From Anaerolineales bacterium (GTDB taxonomy: Bacteria; Chloroflexota; Anaerolineae; Anaerolineales; Villigracilaceae): a stretch of 64,000 nt of DNA. A model generated the notes under the pieces. It did not search any database. It worked only from the letters and a program-made list of their open reading frames with translations, and was not told where the DNA came from. Below are positions 61,417-64,000 of the stretch, in pieces. The DNA is taken from NCBI GenBank assembly GCA_015075275.1, contig JABTUU010000001.1:372001-436000 (forward strand). The letters run 5' to 3'. The position numbers and the translations under genes are program-made. Each line of letters starts with the position of its first letter. Position 1 is the first letter of the stretch.

Positions 61417-62595
61417 ATGAAATACCGCGACCTGCAAATCCAAACCCAACGCGAAGCGCCCAACAACGCGCGGACGGAGGGATTCTCGTTCCTCGTCCGC
61501 GCGGGATATTTGACGCGAGAAAATGTTCCGACAAAGTTGGGCGAATACGCGATCAACCATTTAATAAAACTTTCGAGCGACCCCTCTTTCTTCTTTCGTC
61601 TTTCTTTAGAGACTCTTGGCAATGACCGCGAAACGTTCTTTTCGATTCCAACAGGCGACATCGAAATCGCTCATTGCGCGAATTGCAAATATACAGAACG
61701 AATCGAGTTTGCGCGATTTGCGAAATCTATAGAGACATCACATGCCGCGCCTCTACCTCTCGAAAAGGTTGAAACTCCTGATTGCAACACCATCGAGTCG
61801 CTTGCAAATTTTCTCAACATTTCAAAAGAACAAACCGCCAAAGCATTGATGTACACCCGCGTCAGCGACGGGAAATTCATCTTCGTCGTCGTGCGCGGGG
61901 ATATGCAACTCAGCGAGGCGAAGTTGAAGGCGCAGGTGGGAGATGTCCGTGCGGCGAGGGCAGAAGAGATCGTCAGCGTGGGAGCGGTCGCGGGGTACGC
62001 GTCAGCTGTCGGATTAAAGGATGCGTTGATCGTCGTGGACGATTTAATTCCACAGTGTCCGAATCTAGTCGCAGGGGCGAATGAGGCGGGTTTTCATCTG
62101 AAAAACACAAATTACGGGCGCGATTATTCCGCAGAGATCGTCGCGGATTTGGTTCAGGCGCAAGGCGGAGACGCGTGTGTCAATTGCGGAAATCCGCTTT
62201 CGGTTTTGAGGGCGATTCAATTGAACGATAAGTTTGAAAATATTTTGCTCGCCCTCGCCGAGACTCATCACGACGACAAAGGCTTGACGCTCCCCCATCC
62301 CGCCGCGCCGTTCGACGTATATCTCATGCACATCTCTGGCAAGGAGTTGGACACGCACGCCAAAGCAGACGAGATTTACACTGCGTTGCAGGATGCGGGC
62401 ATTTCTGTTTTGTTCGATGACCGCGAGGAACGCGCGGGAGTCAAATTCAACGACGCGGACTTGATTGGCTGTCCCGTCCGCGTGACGGTGGGCGAAAAAG
62501 GACTGAGGGAGGGGATGGTTGAAATGAAAAAGCGCGCAAGCAGAGACACCCAACTTGTTCCTTTGGAAGAAATTGTTCCCCTGCTCAAAAATTAG
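61417..62595 (+). CDS. Prolyl-tRNA-synthetase-like protein with editing and anticodon domains but no catalytic core
   Basis: A 392-residue protein. It opens like ProRS (TQREAPNNARTEGFSFLVRAGY) and then skips most of the catalytic domain. It resumes at GDIEIAHCANCKYTERIEFA, has a YbaK/INS editing domain (about residues 120-265, PDCNTIESLANFLNISKEQTAKAL ... VGAVAGYASAVGL), and after GNPLSVLRAIQL goes to the HGTP anticodon-binding domain (APFDVYLMHISG... FDDREERAGVKFNDADLIGCPVRV). The usual motif 2 and the motif 3 GIGVSR are missing. It could edit mischarged tRNA-Pro in trans. Confidence 0.75.
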   Translation: MKYRDLQIQTQREAPNNARTEGFSFLVRAGYLTRENVPTKLGEYAINHLIKLSSDPSFFFRLSLETLGNDRETFFSIPTGDIEIAHCANCKYTERIEFARFAKSIETSHAAPLPLEKVETPDCNTIESLANFLNISKEQTAKALMYTRVSDGKFIFVVVRGDMQLSEAKLKAQVGDVRAARAEEIVSVGAVAGYASAVGLKDALIVVDDLIPQCPNLVAGANEAGFHLKNTNYGRDYSAEIVADLVQAQGGDACVNCGNPLSVLRAIQLNDKFENILLALAETHHDDKGLTLPHPAAPFDVYLMHISGKELDTHAKADEIYTALQDAGISVLFDDREERAGVKFNDADLIGCPVRVTVGEKGLREGMVEMKKRASRDTQLVPLEEIVPLLKN

Positions 62596-62620
62596 GTGTT
62601 CCCAATTTGGGAGCAGGTGG

Positions 62621-62632
62621 TATAATGCGTTA
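62621..62632 (+). promoter_or_regulatory. -10 box for a leaderless higBA transcript
   Basis: TATAAT at 62621-62626 ends 5 nt before the higB ATG at 62632; no ribosome site is present. Confidence 0.5.
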
Positions 62633-62925
62633 TGCGAGTTATCTCCCGCACAGCATTACGGAATTTCTGGCAAAAACATCCCGATGCGGAACAGCCGCTT
62701 CGAACCTGGTATGCAGACGTTAAGCATTCAACCTGGAAGAAACCATCAGATATTAAGATCAGTTATCGAAGCGCCAGTTTCTTACGGAACAACAGAGTGG
62801 TTTTCAATATCAAAGGAAATAATTATCGTATCGTTGTAGTCGTTCAATACAAGCATGGCGTGGTTTACATTCGATTTGTCGGCACACATGCAGAATACGA
62901 TCGGATTGACGCCAGCACGATCTGA
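62632..62925 (+). CDS. higB: HigB-type toxin, mRNA interferase
   Basis: A 97-residue protein. The HigB2/RelE-like layout is FWQKHPDAEQPLRTWYADVKHSTWKKPSDIK, then NNRVVFNIKGNNYRIVVVVQY and VYIRFVGTHAEYDRID with the terminal catalytic region. It cleaves ribosome-bound mRNA. The antitoxin gene follows 11 bp downstream. The toxin-first order is typical of higBA. Confidence 0.9.
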   Translation: MRVISRTALRNFWQKHPDAEQPLRTWYADVKHSTWKKPSDIKISYRSASFLRNNRVVFNIKGNNYRIVVVVQYKHGVVYIRFVGTHAEYDRIDASTI

Positions 62926-62936
62926 ATGGAGAGTTT

Positions 62937-63341
62937 ATGAACATCAAGCCTATAAAAACTGAAAAAGAATACGAAGCCACGCTCAAGGAGATCGAGCGTC
63001 TCTTTGAAGCCGAACCCAACACGCCAGATGGCGATTTGCTTGACGTGTTGGTTACGCTTGTTGAAGCCTACGAAGACGAGCATTATCCGATTCCTCTGCC
63101 AGACCCGATTGAAGCGATTTTCTTTTATATGGAAAGCCGAGAGTTAACTCGCACAGATTTGGAGCCTTACATCGGAAGCCGAGCTCGCGTTTCCGAGATC
63201 TTGAATCGAAAACGACCGCTGACCTTGTCCATGATTCAACGACTTCATAGCGAACTTGGGATTCCCGCAGAAATATTGGTTCAGCCATATAAAATCTCGA
63301 ATTCACACAAGGCATCATACAGAACCGCCGTCGCGGCATAG
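62937..63341 (+). CDS. higA: HigA-type antitoxin, helix-turn-helix
   Basis: A 134-residue protein. The N-terminal half (TEKEYEATLKEIERLF... GDLLDVLVTLVEAYEDEHYPIP) is the HigA toxin-binding region. The C-terminal XRE-type helix-turn-helix reads LTRTDLEPYIGSRARVSEILNRKRPLTLSMIQRL. GGAGAG precedes the ATG. It neutralises HigB and probably represses the promoter at 62621. Confidence 0.92.
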   Translation: MNIKPIKTEKEYEATLKEIERLFEAEPNTPDGDLLDVLVTLVEAYEDEHYPIPLPDPIEAIFFYMESRELTRTDLEPYIGSRARVSEILNRKRPLTLSMIQRLHSELGIPAEILVQPYKISNSHKASYRTAVAA

Positions 63342-63350
63342 TCCGTGTCA

Positions 63351-64000
63351 ATGAACAACCTCAAGATCGGACATTTCCCTCCCTCCAAGCGACTCGGCTT
63401 GATCGTGCATGCGCTCATCGTCCTTGCGCTGGCTGGCGCGTCGGCGTGGGGGTTTTGGAATCTCACGCGCGCGTCGGTGGGACCAACCTTCGTGAATTTT
63501 CTACTCGTTGGATTGATCACCTTCGCGCCAATCCCGTTTTTCGGGTATCGCGCCTACTCGCTCTACAAAGCGGACTATTACATTGACCGCGACAGTCTCG
63601 CCATGTTGTGGGGCTTGCGCGTGGAGGACGTTCCGCTCACCGACATCGAATGGGTGCGACCCGCAACCGATCTGACTCACCCGTTGAGTCTGCCGCGCTT
63701 TCGTCTGCCTGGCGCGGTACTGGGAACGCGTCGTCATCCAGACTTAGGTTTGGTCGAGTTCATCGCATCCAACACAAGGGACATCATCCTCATCGCAACG
63801 TCGAAGCGCGTGTTTGCTATCTCACCAAACGACGCTGCGTCGCTCGTCCGCACGTTTGCACGCGCCACTGAAATGGGGAGCCTCTCGCCCGCCGAACCGC
63901 TGTCAATCTACCCCTCGTTTATTATGACGCAAGCATGGCAAGCGCCTATAGTGCGCTTCTTATGGGTTAGCGGATTTATTCTTAATGTCGGTCTGATTGT
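63351..64000 (+). CDS. Membrane protein with PH-like domain, cut by the window end
   Basis: ATG 63351 opens a frame that runs to the end without a stop; 216 codons are visible. The N-terminus is followed by two membrane spans (about residues 17-38 and 47-66). The segment ADYYIDRDSLAMLWGLRVEDVPLTDIEWVRP with later DIILIATSKRVFAISPNDAASLVRTF is the beta pattern of a bacterial PH domain. A further hydrophobic segment starts near the edge. The function is unknown. It follows higA by 9 bp. Confidence 0.7.
   Translation, partial: MNNLKIGHFPPSKRLGLIVHALIVLALAGASAWGFWNLTRASVGPTFVNFLLVGLITFAPIPFFGYRAYSLYKADYYIDRDSLAMLWGLRVEDVPLTDIEWVRPATDLTHPLSLPRFRLPGAVLGTRRHPDLGLVEFIASNTRDIILIATSKRVFAISPNDAASLVRTFARATEMGSLSPAEPLSIYPSFIMTQAWQAPIVRFLWVSGFILNVGLI

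Overview
The window looks like a chromosomal segment of a Chloroflexota bacterium of the Anaerolineae type. The grounds are an alternative complex III respiratory cluster, many lipoproteins and surface proteins with Thr/Pro stalks, a Rex regulator, tandem M42 aminopeptidases, a bactofilin, and the mostly housekeeping gene content. No prophage, plasmid or CRISPR array is visible. The lineage call is inference from gene content.

Layout. 1-8.2 kb: a truncated anti-sigma-like protein, NUDIX and MEMO-family genes, priA, a membrane protein, a phosphoribosyltransferase, then a minus-strand run of a DUF6174-like lipoprotein, a PCu(A)C copper chaperone and a glycosyltransferase. 8.2-15 kb: an SbcC/Rad50-like ATPase, a Thr/Pro-stalk protein and three consecutive M42 aminopeptidases. 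15-20 kb: serS under a T-box riboswitch with two membrane genes downstream, and a two-component system. 20-28.6 kb: a lytic transglycosylase, a membrane gene with a LexA-type box inside its promoter, YjbQ, a PrsW-like protease, tRNA-Arg(CCG), an SH3 lipoprotein, Rex, a reductase and a nucleotidyltransferase gene between 71-bp direct repeats. 28.6-42.8 kb: mfd, pth, a 162-bp MITE-like insertion, a roadblock protein, pyrG, a RecB/Cas4-like nuclease, a DUF1385 protein, an M20 peptidase, a solute-binding protein, secG, a PHP protein and a P-loop kinase. 42.8-49.6 kb: the complex III cluster actA-actB1-actB2-actC-actD-actE plus a second cytochrome c. 49.7-51.2 kb: an intact IS1-family element and an unassigned structured RNA locus. 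51.2-64 kb: recX-rny, a metallo-hydrolase, an esterase, an SH3 lipoprotein, a DEAD-box helicase, a DMT transporter, an epimerase, a 3-methyladenine glycosylase, fabI, a bactofilin, a ProRS-like protein that has lost its catalytic core, a HigBA module and a membrane protein cut by the window end.

Cross-cutting patterns. At least a dozen genes have a TANAAT-like -10 box ending only 5-9 nt before the start codon, which predicts leaderless mRNAs. Other genes have clear Shine-Dalgarno sequences. Several families of short palindromic or phrase-like repeats lie between genes, and some run in frame through priA, mfd and the glycosylase gene. The most distinctive observations are the LexA-type box in a promoter spacer, the MITE with its target duplication, the repeat-flanked nucleotidyltransferase, a palindromic -10 shared by two divergent genes, the ProRS-like paralog and the structured RNA before recX.
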